Source: Rhizobiaceae bacterium
GTDB taxonomy: Bacteria > Pseudomonadota > Alphaproteobacteria > Rhizobiales > Rhizobiaceae
Length of the DNA: 64,000 nt
Direction: 5' to 3'
Assembly (NCBI GenBank): GCA_029212415.1
Contig: JARGOF010000002.1
Location: 258,877-322,876, forward strand
Within the stretch, counting starts at the first letter, position 1. Every line of letters starts with the position of its first letter. Shown here one piece after another: positions 8,639 to 18,225 of this stretch. The notes under the pieces are model-generated. The model saw nothing but the letters and a program-made list of their open reading frames with translations. It did not search any database and was not told the origin of the DNA. The position numbers and the translations under genes are program-made.

Positions 8639-9211
8639 TCAATTCGATTCGATTTGCCTGGCCGGATTACCGACGACAGTCGCACCGGCATCAACATTGC
8701 GGGTGACGACACTCCCCGAGCCGACAATGGCATTGTCTCCAATGGCAACGCCCGGCAGAATGATCGCACCGCCGCCGATCCAGACGTTTCTGCCGATGGT
8801 GACAGGTTTGGCGATCTCCAGGCCAGCAGCTCTTTTCTCCGGGGCCTTGTGATGCTCGGCGCAATAGATCTGTACTGCCGGGCCAAACATGGATGAATCA
8901 CCAATGGAAACCCGGGCCGTGTCCAAAATGGTGCAACCGGCATTGAAATAGACCTGATTGCCGAGAATGATATTCATGCCATAGGCACAATGGAACGGCG
9001 CTTCCAGATAGACGTCGTTGCCCACGGACGCCATCAGCTGTTTGAGCGCCGGGGCCATATTGCCGCGCTCTTGCGGCGCCATCGTATTGTGTGCGTGAAC
9101 AGCTTTGCGTGCCCGGTCCCGCAGCGCCTCCAGTTCCGGATCAATGCAGCTATACCAATGGCCTGCATGCATTTTTTCCAATTCGCTTGAGACCATTGGC
9201 TCTATCCGCAT
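8639..9211 (-). CDS. maa: Maltose O-acetyltransferase-like sugar acetyltransferase
   Basis: A 190-residue left-handed beta-helix acetyltransferase that moves acetyl from acetyl-CoA to sugar hydroxyls. The N-terminal Mac domain reads MHAGHWYSCIDPELEALRDRAR. It is followed by hexapeptide repeats, ending VTIGRNVWIGGGAIILPGVAIGDNAIVGSGSVVT and GNPARQI. The first ATG at 9211 lies 10 bases after the pgi stop, so the two genes probably share a transcript. An alternative ATG at 9196 has a slightly better ribosome site. It converges on the AraC gene with six bases between stops. The true acceptor sugar is unknown. Confidence 0.85.
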   Translation of the reverse strand: MRIEPMVSSELEKMHAGHWYSCIDPELEALRDRARKAVHAHNTMAPQERGNMAPALKQLMASVGNDVYLEAPFHCAYGMNIILGNQVYFNAGCTILDTARVSIGDSSMFGPAVQIYCAEHHKAPEKRAAGLEIAKPVTIGRNVWIGGGAIILPGVAIGDNAIVGSGSVVTRNVDAGATVVGNPARQIESN

Positions 9212-9221
9212 GCGGCAAGCA

Positions 9222-10856
9222 TCAGCTTTTGCCCATTTTCTGCAGGTAGGCGACCAGCCCCGCTGTGGAGCTGTCGTGGCCTTCTGCGTCTTGCTGCCCT
9301 TCGACGACAGGAAGCAGGGCGGTTGCAAGCTCCTTGCCCAGTTCCACGCCCCATTGGTCAAAAGCGTTGATGCCGTATAGCTGGGCTTCGACGAACACCC
9401 GGTGTTCGTAAAGGGCGATCAACCGGCCAAGCACGTAGGGTGTCATCTTCGCATGGACGAGGGTCACGGAAGGCCGGTTTCCGGCAAAGACACGATGTGG
9501 CGCCAGCGCGTCCTGCGCCGCGCCGTCTTTCTCTTTCAATTGCGCCCGCGCCTCTTCCAGGGTTCGGCCCCGCATCAGCGCTTCCGATTGGGCAAGACAA
9601 TTGGCCATCAGCAGCTTGTGCTGATGCGTCAGTTCCGGTTCGTGTCCGTTGGCCGCAATGATGAATTCCACCGGGATGATATCGCTGCCCTGATGCAGAA
9701 GCTGAAAAAAGGCATGCTGGCTGTTGGTGCCCGGTTCTCCCCACACAAGCGGACCGGAGGGGCCGGTGAGGGGCGATCCGTCCATCTGAACGCTCTTGCC
9801 ATTGGATTCCATGTCGAGCTGCTGCAGATAGGCAGGCAGCCGCTGCAGCCGCTGGTCGTAGGGAATGACCGCGCGTGACGGATAATTGCAGATGGCGCGG
9901 TGATAATAGCCGATCAGGCCAAGCAACATCGGCAGGTTGTCAAGAATTGGCGCAGTTCGAAAATGCCTGTCCATGTCATGGGCACCCACCAGAAACCGAT
10001 TGAAGCTCTCGGGCCCGATGGCGATCATCAGCGGCAGGCCGATGGCCGACCAGATGGAGTAGCGCCCACCGACAAAATCCCAGAAGCCGAAGACCCGGTC
10101 CGGCCGCACGCCAAAGGCCGCAACCTTGTCGAGTGCCGTCGATACCGCAACAAAATGGTGTTTGACGGCCGCCTCGCCCAAGTACTCGGCAATCCACCGC
10201 CGAGCTGTGGCGGCATTGGTCATGGTTTCAATGGTGGTAAAGGTTTTCGAGGCAATGATGATGAGGGTTGTTGCCGGATTGAGTGGGGCAAGCGTATCGG
10301 AAATATCGGCCGCATCGATATTCGCCACGAAATGCGCGCGCGGTCCATCGCAATAGGGCGACAGCGCAAGACAGGTCATTGCCGGTCCAAGGTCCGATCC
10401 ACCGATGCCGATATTGACGACATCCGTAATTTTCTGCCCCGTCGCGCCGACAATCGTGCCATCGCGGATCTGGTCGCAATAGGCCGCCATGGCCTCCAGC
10501 ACGGCGATGATGTCCGGCATGACATTTTCGCCATTGTCATAGACCGGGTCGCCGGTCATGTTTCTCAGCGCCGTGTGCAAGACTGCCCGGTCTTCGGTAA
10601 TATTGATATGTTCGCCGGCAAACATGGCCTCGCGCTTTTCTTCCAGATTGGCCGCCTCGGCCAGCGCTTCCAGCAATTGCATGGTCTCGCCATCAACAGC
10701 ACATTTTGAATAATCGAGAAGCAGATCATCAAGGCTGGCGGAGAACCGGTCGAACCGATCGGCCTCGGCGGCGAAGGCGGCACGCATGTCTTTGGGCGCG
10801 GCCTGTTCGTGATGCTGTTCTAATTGGCTGAGGATCTGGGTAAATTCGGAATTCAT
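9222..10856 (-). CDS. pgi: Glucose-6-phosphate isomerase
   Basis: It interconverts glucose-6-phosphate and fructose-6-phosphate in central carbon metabolism. The 544-residue length fits the long bacterial/eukaryotic class. Recognisable are [13 protein letters not shown] (phosphate binding), the signature region [39 protein letters not shown] with the catalytic histidine, and the C-terminal [13 protein letters not shown]. The reading frame extends upstream to 10946, but family alignment favours the ATG at 10856 ([16 protein letters not shown]). A sugar acetyltransferase follows closely. Confidence 0.96.
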   Translation of the reverse strand: MNSEFTQILSQLEQHHEQAAPKDMRAAFAAEADRFDRFSASLDDLLLDYSKCAVDGETMQLLEALAEAANLEEKREAMFAGEHINITEDRAVLHTALRNMTGDPVYDNGENVMPDIIAVLEAMAAYCDQIRDGTIVGATGQKITDVVNIGIGGSDLGPAMTCLALSPYCDGPRAHFVANIDAADISDTLAPLNPATTLIIIASKTFTTIETMTNAATARRWIAEYLGEAAVKHHFVAVSTALDKVAAFGVRPDRVFGFWDFVGGRYSIWSAIGLPLMIAIGPESFNRFLVGAHDMDRHFRTAPILDNLPMLLGLIGYYHRAICNYPSRAVIPYDQRLQRLPAYLQQLDMESNGKSVQMDGSPLTGPSGPLVWGEPGTNSQHAFFQLLHQGSDIIPVEFIIAANGHEPELTHQHKLLMANCLAQSEALMRGRTLEEARAQLKEKDGAAQDALAPHRVFAGNRPSVTLVHAKMTPYVLGRLIALYEHRVFVEAQLYGINAFDQWGVELGKELATALLPVVEGQQDAEGHDSSTAGLVAYLQKMGKS

Positions 10857-10994
10857 GAGATAGCCTGTACGATTGGAGAGCCGCGTCCATTCATGCCACT
10901 GCCCCGCTTTGTGTTCAAGTAAGCTATAGCATATCCAGCTGGACAAAGGTGTCTTGTCGGATGAGCATTGTCGGTCAATGTAGGTCTGTTGACC

Positions 10995-11024
10995 AAAAAA
11001 GGCACCAGCCGGAGGGCTGGTGCC
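10995..11024 (-). terminator. Intrinsic terminator of the fadD-like gene
   Basis: A perfect ten-base stem (11001-11010 with 11015-11024) closes a four-base loop. On the minus strand it is followed by six T residues (10995-11000). It lies about 47 bases after the ligase stop. Confidence 0.9.
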
Positions 11025-11070
11025 TGATAGATGCAGACCGGATCACAGCCGGCGGGAAGGGCAGGGCCCG

Positions 11071-12903
11071 TCAGGTTTCGCGCAGCTCACGCCTCAGGAT
11101 TTTACCGACGTTTGTCTTCGGCAACTCGTCGCGAAACTCTATGTGTTTGGGACGCTTGTAGTTGGTGAGGTTTTTGGCGCACCAGGCTTTGACATCGGCC
11201 TCTGTCAGCGACGGGTCGGATTTGACCACAAAAAGCTTTACCGCTTCGGTGGAATGTTCATCCGGTACGCCGATGGCAGCGGCCTCCAGGATGCCCGGAT
11301 GGCTGACAGCCACTTCCTCGATTTCGTTGGGATAGACATTGAAGCCGGACACAAGGACCATATCCTTTTTCCGGTCAACGATGCGTATATAGCCGCTTTC
11401 ATCCATATACCCCATGTCACCGGAGCGGAAGTAATTGTCGCTGGTCATCACCAGGGCTGTTTCTTCAGGGCGGTTCCAATAGCCAGCCATGACCTGCGGA
11501 CCACGGATGCAGATCTCGCCCACTTCACCCAGCGCCACCGACACGCCGTCATCGTCCCGGATATCGATATCGGTGGATGGCAGCGGCAATCCGATTGTGC
11601 CGGTGAAGCGATCGCCGTCAAAACGATTGGCAGTGGCAACCGGTGACGTTTCGGAAAGGCCATAGCCCTCCGAGATGATGCATCCGGTCAGAACCTGCCA
11701 ACGTTCCGCGACGGGACGCTGCACGGCCATGCCGCCGCCAATTGTCAGGCGCAATGCGGAGAAATCAAGTTTCTGGAAATCCTCATTCGCCAGCAGGGCA
11801 TTGAACAGCGTATTGAGGCCAGGAAAGATATGATATTCATATTTGCCCAATTCCTTCACGAACCCCGGTATGTCCCGCGGATTGGGAATCAGGATATTTT
11901 GCGCGCCTTCTTCCATTCCCATGATGGCATTCACGGTCAAGGCGAAAATATGGTAGAGCGGCAGGCAGCAGATATAGACCAATCTGTCTGGGAGGTTGCC
12001 TTTTTCACGCAGTGCAGAAAGCCAGATGTCATTCTGCGCAGCGTTTGAAAGGATGTTGCGATTGGTCAGTGTCGCGCCTTTCGAAACACCGGTCGTACCG
12101 CCGGTATATTGCAGAAAGGCAGCGTCTTCAGGCGTGCAGTCAACCGGTTTGAAGACAAGGCCTGAGCCTTTTGCCAGCGCACTCTTGAAGCTTGTATGTC
12201 CGGGCAATGACCAGTCGGGGACCATCTTCTTGACTTTGCGTACGACGAAGTTGACCAGATGTCCTTTCAGGCCGAGCATGTCTCCCATGGTTGCAACACA
12301 GACATGTTTGACATCGGTCTTGTCGATGACCTGCTGCAATGTGGTTGCAAAATTCTCGATGATGAAAATCGCCTTGGCACCGGAATCCTTCAACTGGTGT
12401 TGCAATTCACGCGGCGTATAAAGCGGGTTGACGTTCACGACGACGAGGCCAGCCTGCAAGATGGCGGCAGCGACAATGGGAAACTGCAGGACATTGGGCA
12501 GCATGATGGCGACACGGTCACCTTTTTGCAGTCCGCATGTTTGCAGCCACGCACCGATCTGGCTGGCATAGGTATCGAGTTCGCCATAGGTGATCGTCTT
12601 GCCCATGCAGGTGAAAGCCGGCCGGGAGGCGTATTTTTGACTGGAGGATTTGATCAGGGCGCCGACCGATGTGTGGCGCAATTCTCCGATTTCAGCCGGT
12701 GTGCCCTTCGGATAGGATTTCAACCAGATTTTTTCAGACGCAGCGGATGGCTTTGTTTTTGCCGCTGGCTTGGCGCTTGCCGCTGGCTTTGCTTTTGTTG
12801 CTGGCTTTGCTTTTGCAGCTGGCTTGGTACTCGCCGCAGGCTTTGCCTTTGATTCCGCAGCAGTTTTTTTGGCGGCTGTCTTTTTCTTTGGCGGTGTCGT
12901 CAT
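11071..12903 (-). CDS. fadD: Long-chain fatty acid-CoA ligase with Lys/Ala/Pro-rich N-terminal tail
   Basis: The enzyme activates fatty acids to acyl-CoA through an acyl-adenylate. The catalytic part shows the ATP-binding P-loop YTGGTTGVSKGATLTNRN, EGYGLSETSP and YFRSGDMGYMDESGYIRIVDRKKDMVLVSGFNVYP. The catalytic lysine is in TNVGKILRREL. At 610 residues it exceeds the usual 540-560 because the first ~57 residues are a low-complexity tail of KPAAK-like repeats. The tail is genuine: a GGAGGA ribosome site lies six bases before the ATG at 12903 and there is no good later start. The tail is basic and resembles histone-H1/phasin-like segments. Its role is unknown. Confidence 0.9.
   Translation of the reverse strand: MTTPPKKKTAAKKTAAESKAKPAASTKPAAKAKPATKAKPAASAKPAAKTKPSAASEKIWLKSYPKGTPAEIGELRHTSVGALIKSSSQKYASRPAFTCMGKTITYGELDTYASQIGAWLQTCGLQKGDRVAIMLPNVLQFPIVAAAILQAGLVVVNVNPLYTPRELQHQLKDSGAKAIFIIENFATTLQQVIDKTDVKHVCVATMGDMLGLKGHLVNFVVRKVKKMVPDWSLPGHTSFKSALAKGSGLVFKPVDCTPEDAAFLQYTGGTTGVSKGATLTNRNILSNAAQNDIWLSALREKGNLPDRLVYICCLPLYHIFALTVNAIMGMEEGAQNILIPNPRDIPGFVKELGKYEYHIFPGLNTLFNALLANEDFQKLDFSALRLTIGGGMAVQRPVAERWQVLTGCIISEGYGLSETSPVATANRFDGDRFTGTIGLPLPSTDIDIRDDDGVSVALGEVGEICIRGPQVMAGYWNRPEETALVMTSDNYFRSGDMGYMDESGYIRIVDRKKDMVLVSGFNVYPNEIEEVAVSHPGILEAAAIGVPDEHSTEAVKLFVVKSDPSLTEADVKAWCAKNLTNYKRPKHIEFRDELPKTNVGKILRRELRET
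12745..12846 (-). repeat. Imperfect tandem repeat encoding the KPAAK-type tail
   Basis: About five imperfect copies of a short unit, read as KPAA-S/K/T-T/A/K, span codons 20-53 of the ligase. At DNA level the plus strand shows repeated gctggctttgcttttg-like units, so length variation by slippage is possible. Confidence 0.7.
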
Positions 12904-13341
12904 TTTTTCCTCCGAAACGGTTTTAAACCGACATTAACACATAATATGCACACCCGTGCCGACCCCCACCCGGCGCACCATACACGCACTTTCAATCGTC
13001 ATTGATGATTTATGGTCAGGCAGGCATTGAGGCAAGTGTCATTTTACGTAAAAGTAAGAATTATAGGAGGGGCCGGCCCAATTGAATGTGGCATTCTGTC
13101 TGTCCTCTCGCATGCCTCAAGTCGGTAGCCTGCAGTTTAGAATCTATCTAAACTATTGATATGTATCATTTATTTATATATTACCATTGACATTCAAGTA
13201 TTCAGGTTGTTTTACAATGCGCCCAGGCCCGCTGGACGGGAGCACAGACAAATCGACGCCCGGGACGGTTTGTTGCATGAGCATCCCTTTCGAAGCCTGT
13301 TGGTTTCATTTCCAGGCAGATTGATAATCAGGAGTTTGATC
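12904..13341. other. Divergent intergenic region: fadD promoter and iron-regulated imelysin promoter
   Basis: No gene is supported. The left part serves the fadD-like ligase on the minus strand. The AT-rich right part (13134-13200) carries an iron-control-type palindrome and the probable imelysin promoter. Confidence 0.6.
13134..13154 (+). promoter_or_regulatory. Irr-type iron control element (ICE-like box)
   Basis: A perfect palindrome of AGTTTAGA (13134-13141) and TCTAAACT (13147-13154) with a five-base centre. The inner 17 bases match the TTTAGAA-N3-TTCTAAA pattern known for the alphaproteobacterial iron regulator Irr, with a single mismatch. It lies about 190 bases before the imelysin start. 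A second small palindrome (13157-13168) follows directly. Confidence 0.65.
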
Positions 13342-14643
13342 ATGATTGCACACCTCAACAAAATGGCTGCAACGGCATCCATGGCTTTCGTGCTGGCTGC
13401 CACCCATGCGCCGGCGCATGCGGAAATGTCAGCCCAAGGGAATGTGGACGGCAAGGCGGTCCTTGAGACCTATGTTGATATTGCCCTTGCCAATTATTCC
13501 GATGCGCTGATGGCGGCCAGAAATCTCGAGGATGCGATTGCCGCTCTGGTCGCTGATCCGAATGAGGAAACGCTGCAAAATGCCCGCGCCGCCTGGAAGG
13601 CCGCCCGTATCCCCTATCAGCAAACAGAGGCCTTTCGTTTCGGCAATGCAATTGTCGATGACTGGGAGGGACGGGTGAATGCCTGGCCGCTTGATGAAGG
13701 CCTGATTGATTATGTTGATGCCGGCTACGGCACGGAATCGGATTTGAACGGACTCTATACGGCCAATATCATCGCCAACAGCGAATTGATGTATGACGGC
13801 AAGAAAATCGATGCCAGCACCATCACGCCAGAACTCCTGTCAGGCCAATTGCATGAAATTGGCGGAGTTGATGCCAATGTGGCGACCGGTTACCACGCCA
13901 TTGAATTTCTCCTCTGGGGCCAAGACCTCAATGGAACGGACGCAGGGGCAGGCAACAGGCCTTCAAGTGATTTTGATGTGAAAAACTGCACCGGTGGCCA
14001 TTGCGACCGTCGCGCCCAATATATTTCCGCTGCGGCCACTCTGCTGGTCGATGATCTGGCGGAAATGGTTGCCAATTGGCAGACCGAAGGCCCAGCCCGT
14101 CAGGCCGTGCTGAGCGGAGACACAAACCAGGGCATTGTCACGATCCTCACCGGAATGGGCTCCCTGTCCTATGGGGAACTGGCGGGCGAGCGCATGAAAC
14201 TAGGCCTGCTTCTGCATGATCCCGAAGAAGAACATGATTGTTTTTCCGACAACACCCATATTTCCCATCTCTATGACAGCATTGGCGTGCGCAATGTCTA
14301 TCAGGGCTCTTACAAGAGAACTGACGGAACCATGGTCGAAGGCCCATCGGTTTCGGATATGGTCAAGGCAGCAAAGCCGGAAGTCGACCAGGAATTGACG
14401 GATCGGTTGAATGCCACCGTCGCTGCCATGACATCCATCGCCGATGCAGCCGAAAATGGCGAAGCCTATGATCAACAGATTGCCGAAAACAACGAGACCG
14501 GCAATGCAAGGGTTCAGGCAGCGGTCGATGCGCTGGTCAATCAGACCAGATCAATTGAGCGGGCGGTCGCAGCGCTCAATCTGGACGCCTTGGAAATTGA
14601 AGGCTCGGACAGTCTTGATAATCCCAATGCTGTCTTCGACTAG
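13342..14643 (+). CDS. Imelysin family protein (periplasmic, iron-regulated peptidase-like)
   Basis: A 433-residue exported protein of the imelysin/ICMP-like family, linked to iron uptake. The first ~27 residues form a signal peptide ending APAHA-E. The GxHxxE motif is present as GYHAIEFLLWG (His185, Glu188). It starts at the ATG at 13342, preceded by AGGAG. The longer frame from 13156 overlaps the promoter and is rejected. The next gene, a di-haem oxidoreductase, starts 15 bases downstream, an arrangement known from imelysin loci. Members generally lack proven peptidase activity, so a binding role is equally likely. Confidence 0.92.
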   Translation: MIAHLNKMAATASMAFVLAATHAPAHAEMSAQGNVDGKAVLETYVDIALANYSDALMAARNLEDAIAALVADPNEETLQNARAAWKAARIPYQQTEAFRFGNAIVDDWEGRVNAWPLDEGLIDYVDAGYGTESDLNGLYTANIIANSELMYDGKKIDASTITPELLSGQLHEIGGVDANVATGYHAIEFLLWGQDLNGTDAGAGNRPSSDFDVKNCTGGHCDRRAQYISAAATLLVDDLAEMVANWQTEGPARQAVLSGDTNQGIVTILTGMGSLSYGELAGERMKLGLLLHDPEEEHDCFSDNTHISHLYDSIGVRNVYQGSYKRTDGTMVEGPSVSDMVKAAKPEVDQELTDRLNATVAAMTSIADAAENGEAYDQQIAENNETGNARVQAAVDALVNQTRSIERAVAALNLDALEIEGSDSLDNPNAVFD

Positions 14644-14658
14644 GCAGGATTGACCTGC

Positions 14659-16191
14659 ATGTTTCGATTTCAATCCACTGTGAAACATTCATTGTGGATT
14701 GCGGGACTGCTTTTGGTGGCGCAGGCGATCAGCCTGGCTGCCGAACCGTTGCGCGACGATCTCGATGCGGCAGATCGACAACGCGTGTTGGCGGTTACCG
14801 CACCGACAGATGATTTTTCGCGGCCCGAAGCTTTTGAAGCCATGTCGGGCGGTGCGGGCACATTGACCAGAGCGGCGGCGGAACGGGCCTTTTCCCATGC
14901 CAGCAGCCAGATGGCCTTTGCCCGCCGTGAAGACTTCCATCTGGGTGAGGCGCTGTTTTCCAAACTCTGGGTATCCGCGCCCGCTTCGACGCAGGCCTCC
15001 GATGGGCTTGGCCCGCTGTTCAATGCCCGCGCCTGCAGCTCATGTCATCTGCGCAATGGCCGTGGCTTGCCACCGGACGGTCACGGCGACGAAGCAACCT
15101 TGATACTCAAACTGTATGGCAGGTATGACTTTTCCGATGCTGGCACGGGCGAGATGGCCGTTCAGGTGGCGACACCTGATCCTGTCTACGGACAGCAATT
15201 GCAAACCCGCGCCGTTCAGGGGCAACAGGCTGAAGCTGTCATCGAGACCACCTATCAGGAAACGGCCTTCGCCTTTGCAGACGGGACAATGGCTAGGCTT
15301 CGCCGCCCCTCATTGCATGTGCGCAGCCTGGGTTTTGGACCGCTTGCTGCAGATACCATTGTTTCGCCGCGTATCGGCCCGCCTCTGCATGGTCTTGGGC
15401 TTGTTGAACGCATCGCTGCTGGCGATCTGCAAGCACTGGCGGACCCCGATGACCGCAATGGCGATGGCATTTCGGGTCGTCTTGCCCGGGTCATTGATCC
15501 GCAATCAGGAGAGCCCGCTCCCGGACGCTTCGGCCTGAAGGCAGCACAACCCACCATCAGAGCGCAGGTCGCAGCAGCTTTTTCCAGTGACATTGGCTTG
15601 TCCACGTCGCTTTTCCCCGCCCATGGTGGTGATTGTACAAACACACAGACGGCGTGCATGAAGGCGCCGCATGGCGCGCAGGCCCGTCTCGACCCCCATG
15701 AAGTGCCCGATAATGTGCTGGGCCTTGTGACCTTTTTCTCAGGCAATATTGCCGTGCCCGCAAGGCGCGATGTGTCGGATCCGGACGTGTTGAGGGGCAA
15801 GGAATTGTTCTACCGTTCCGGGTGCATTGCCTGCCACACACCAAAATTCGTGACCCGGCGCAGCACGCAATCGGACCTGAACGCATTTCAGTTGATCTGG
15901 CCCTATTCGGATTTCCTGTTGCACGATATGGGGCCAGGGCTTGCAGATGGTGCTGACGGCGCTGGCGGCGCAAGTGAATTGGCGCGGGAATGGCGCACGG
16001 CGCCCCTGTGGGGCATAGGCCTGACAAAGGATGTCTCCCCACAGGCCGGTTACCTGCATGATGGACGGGCGCGCGATCTTGTCGAGGCGATCCTGTGGCA
16101 CGGCGGCGAAGCCCTGCGTGCCCGCGATGCCTTTGCAGCCATGAAAAAAACTGACCGCGACGCGCTTCTCAGGTTTGTCCGTTCCCTATGA
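14659..16191 (+). CDS. Di-haem oxidoreductase family protein (DUF1111, cytochrome-c peroxidase-like)
   Basis: A 510-residue exported c-type cytochrome. A signal peptide covers about residues 1-27 (SLWIAGLLLVAQAISLAA). Two haem-binding motifs are visible, CSSCH at residues 126-130 and CIACH at 389-393. RTAPLWGIG and the histidine in YLHDGRARDLVEAILWHGGEA are typical of the family's C-terminus. It follows imelysin by 15 bases and is almost certainly co-transcribed, suggesting periplasmic electron transfer connected with iron acquisition. The ATG at 14659 is preferred over an upstream TTG at 14650. Confidence 0.9.
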   Translation: MFRFQSTVKHSLWIAGLLLVAQAISLAAEPLRDDLDAADRQRVLAVTAPTDDFSRPEAFEAMSGGAGTLTRAAAERAFSHASSQMAFARREDFHLGEALFSKLWVSAPASTQASDGLGPLFNARACSSCHLRNGRGLPPDGHGDEATLILKLYGRYDFSDAGTGEMAVQVATPDPVYGQQLQTRAVQGQQAEAVIETTYQETAFAFADGTMARLRRPSLHVRSLGFGPLAADTIVSPRIGPPLHGLGLVERIAAGDLQALADPDDRNGDGISGRLARVIDPQSGEPAPGRFGLKAAQPTIRAQVAAAFSSDIGLSTSLFPAHGGDCTNTQTACMKAPHGAQARLDPHEVPDNVLGLVTFFSGNIAVPARRDVSDPDVLRGKELFYRSGCIACHTPKFVTRRSTQSDLNAFQLIWPYSDFLLHDMGPGLADGADGAGGASELAREWRTAPLWGIGLTKDVSPQAGYLHDGRARDLVEAILWHGGEALRARDAFAAMKKTDRDALLRFVRSL

Positions 16192-16282
16192 CTACGCCAG
16201 TGTTTTTGCGCTTTGTTGCGCGTGCGCCCGTTGGTGAAAATTCCCGATCGCATGAAATCAAAGCAAGACATGTTCTCGTTGG

Positions 16283-16314
16283 TTGACACCAGCCTTAATC
16301 AAACGTTTAATTAA
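16283..16314 (+). promoter_or_regulatory. Promoter with overlapping TetR-type palindrome
   Basis: A -35 TTGACA (16283-16288) and a -10 TTTAAT (16306-16311) are spaced by 17 bases. A 20-base near-perfect palindrome centred on AAACGTTT (16295-16314) covers the spacer and -10, the classic place for a TetR repressor to block transcription of its own operon. Confidence 0.7.
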
Positions 16315-16385
16315 TGAGAGGATTAGCCTGACGCCGGACTGAAGGCGGGCAGGCTGGGGAAGGACACGATTTCTGGGAGGAAAAC

Positions 16386-17069
16386 TTGTCACAAGCGCGC
16401 GAACCGGTGCAGATAAGGCAGACAGATAGTCGTACGGCTATTCTGGAGTCTGCCGAGCGCGCTTTTGCTGATCAAGGGTTTGGCGGGGCTTCCATTCGCG
16501 CCATAGCGCGCGAAGCCGGCGTCAATCAGGCCATGGTCCACTATTACTACCAAAACAAGGATCAGCTGTTTCGTTCCGTCGTCGCGCGCCGTTCCGGCCA
16601 GGTCAATGACCGTCGCAATGATGCATTGGACGCGCTGTTTCAAGATGGCGTTCCAGGCCTGGAAGAACTGATGGAGGCCCTGTTGAGGCCGACCATAGAA
16701 ATTGGCCATGATGATGCGCACGGCGGGCCTGCCTATGCCCGGCTGATCGTTGCATTCAACAATGCTGCCGATGAACGTTCGCAGAATGTCGCAAAGGAAT
16801 ATTATGACCCCATTGCAAGGCGTTCGATTGATGCGATGCGCCGCGTCGTTCCCGCTCTGGGCAAGGCGGAGGCCGTTCGCAGCTATCTGTTTGCCATCAG
16901 TCTGGCTTTATCCCTGATGGCGAAAACAGGACGGGCCGCAAGGCTTTCGGATGGTCTTTGTGATGATTCCGATACCGAAGAAACCGTCGCCAATGCGGTT
17001 GCTTTTGCCTGTGCCGGGATACGGGCACTGGCCAATAAGAATAATATCCAAAACCGGCAATCCGGTTGA
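16386..17069 (+). CDS. TetR/AcrR family transcriptional regulator
   Basis: A 227-residue repressor. The N-terminal helix-turn-helix reads AILESAERAFADQGFGGASIRAIAREAGVNQAMVHYYYQNKDQLF, and a helical ligand domain follows. Translation most likely starts at a TTG (16386), because a strong GGGAGG site lies five to six bases upstream and no ATG is available. It heads a TRAP/catabolic operon whose first structural gene begins 65 bases downstream, and an operator-like palindrome overlaps its promoter. The ligand is probably the imported substrate or an intermediate. Confidence 0.9.
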   Translation: MSQAREPVQIRQTDSRTAILESAERAFADQGFGGASIRAIAREAGVNQAMVHYYYQNKDQLFRSVVARRSGQVNDRRNDALDALFQDGVPGLEELMEALLRPTIEIGHDDAHGGPAYARLIVAFNNAADERSQNVAKEYYDPIARRSIDAMRRVVPALGKAEAVRSYLFAISLALSLMAKTGRAARLSDGLCDDSDTEETVANAVAFACAGIRALANKNNIQNRQSG

Positions 17070-17134
17070 GGCAATGAATCTGACGACCGAATGTGTCCAA
17101 TGACACGCAAATCAGCAAACCCTGGGAGGGAAAT

Positions 17135-18196
17135 ATGAAAACACTTATTTCAACTGTTCTGGCCACCGCGCTTTTGGCGGGTGCAGCGGTCTCGGTAAAG
17201 GCCGAAACCATCAATGTGACAATGGCAGCCGGCCACCCACCGGTATTTCGTTGGGTCAAACATGCCAGCCAAACCTTTATTCCAACCGTCAACAAGGCTC
17301 TGGAAGGCACCGACATCACACTGAACTGGAGCGAACAATATGGCGGTTCGCTGGCCAAGGTGGGTGGTGTTTTGGAAGCCGTCGAAGAGGGACTTGCCGA
17401 AGTCGGCATCGTTTCCAGCCTGTTTGAAGCGGCCAAACTGTCACCTCAAAATGTCACCTATTTCACGCCTTTCGTATCGAGTGATGCGACTGCAATATCC
17501 AATCTCATGGACGAATTGCAGATCGATAGCCCGGAAATGCGCCAGGCCTGGGAAGACAATAATCTCGAATATCTTGGCGGTGCCAACGGTATTGATGATT
17601 ATCTGTTGATGACGAATTTTCCGGTCACATCGATCGAGGATCTCAATGGCAGAAAAATCGCAGCCCCCGGGCCGGCGGTCAACTGGCTGAAGGGCACTGG
17701 AGCAGTAGGCGTTTCAGGCAATCTGACAACCTACTACAATGAGCTGAAAACCGGCGTCTACGACGGGGTCATCGTTTTTGCCTCTGCGGCTCTGCCGGGC
17801 AAGCTCTACGAGGTGGCTCCCCATATCACCAAGGTCGGTTTTGGCGCGCAATATGCCGGTGGCATTGCAGCCAACAAGGACTGGTTCGATGCACAGCCTG
17901 AAGCACTGCAGGCGGCGTTGAAGCTCGGCGGCGTTGCCCAGCGTGAGGCCTATCACAAGGATCTGGAAGCGGCGGTGAAAGTGGCTTTCGAAACCATGGC
18001 CGAAAATGGAGCAACGATTACCGAAGTCAGTCCTGAAATGCGCCTGCAATGGGCCAACGGCATGGACAATGTTGCCAAGGAGTGGGCTGCGAAACTGGAC
18101 GGCGAAGGCAAGTCCGGCACCAAAATCCTGTCTCTCTACATGGATGCCATGCGCGAATCCGGCGCCAAGCCGGCGCGCGAGTGGGACAAGGAATAG
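17135..18196 (+). CDS. dctP: TRAP transporter substrate-binding protein DctP
   Basis: A 353-residue periplasmic binding protein of a tripartite ATP-independent importer. A signal peptide spans residues 1-24 (ISTVLATALLAGAAVSVKA). GGSLAKVGGVLEAVEEGLAEVGIV is the typical DctP region, and the ligand-pocket stretch reads LNGRKIAAPGPAVNWLKGTGA. Most family members have an arginine in that stretch that binds a carboxylate. A GGGAGGG site fixes the ATG at 17135. It is separated from the permease genes by a strong stem-loop. The ligand is unknown but should relate to the cyclase and BKACE enzymes of the operon. Confidence 0.93.
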   Translation: MKTLISTVLATALLAGAAVSVKAETINVTMAAGHPPVFRWVKHASQTFIPTVNKALEGTDITLNWSEQYGGSLAKVGGVLEAVEEGLAEVGIVSSLFEAAKLSPQNVTYFTPFVSSDATAISNLMDELQIDSPEMRQAWEDNNLEYLGGANGIDDYLLMTNFPVTSIEDLNGRKIAAPGPAVNWLKGTGAVGVSGNLTTYYNELKTGVYDGVIVFASAALPGKLYEVAPHITKVGFGAQYAGGIAANKDWFDAQPEALQAALKLGGVAQREAYHKDLEAAVKVAFETMAENGATITEVSPEMRLQWANGMDNVAKEWAAKLDGEGKSGTKILSLYMDAMRESGAKPAREWDKE

Positions 18197-18225
18197 TCTT
18201 CTTCGATATTGGTTTTGAAGTTTAC

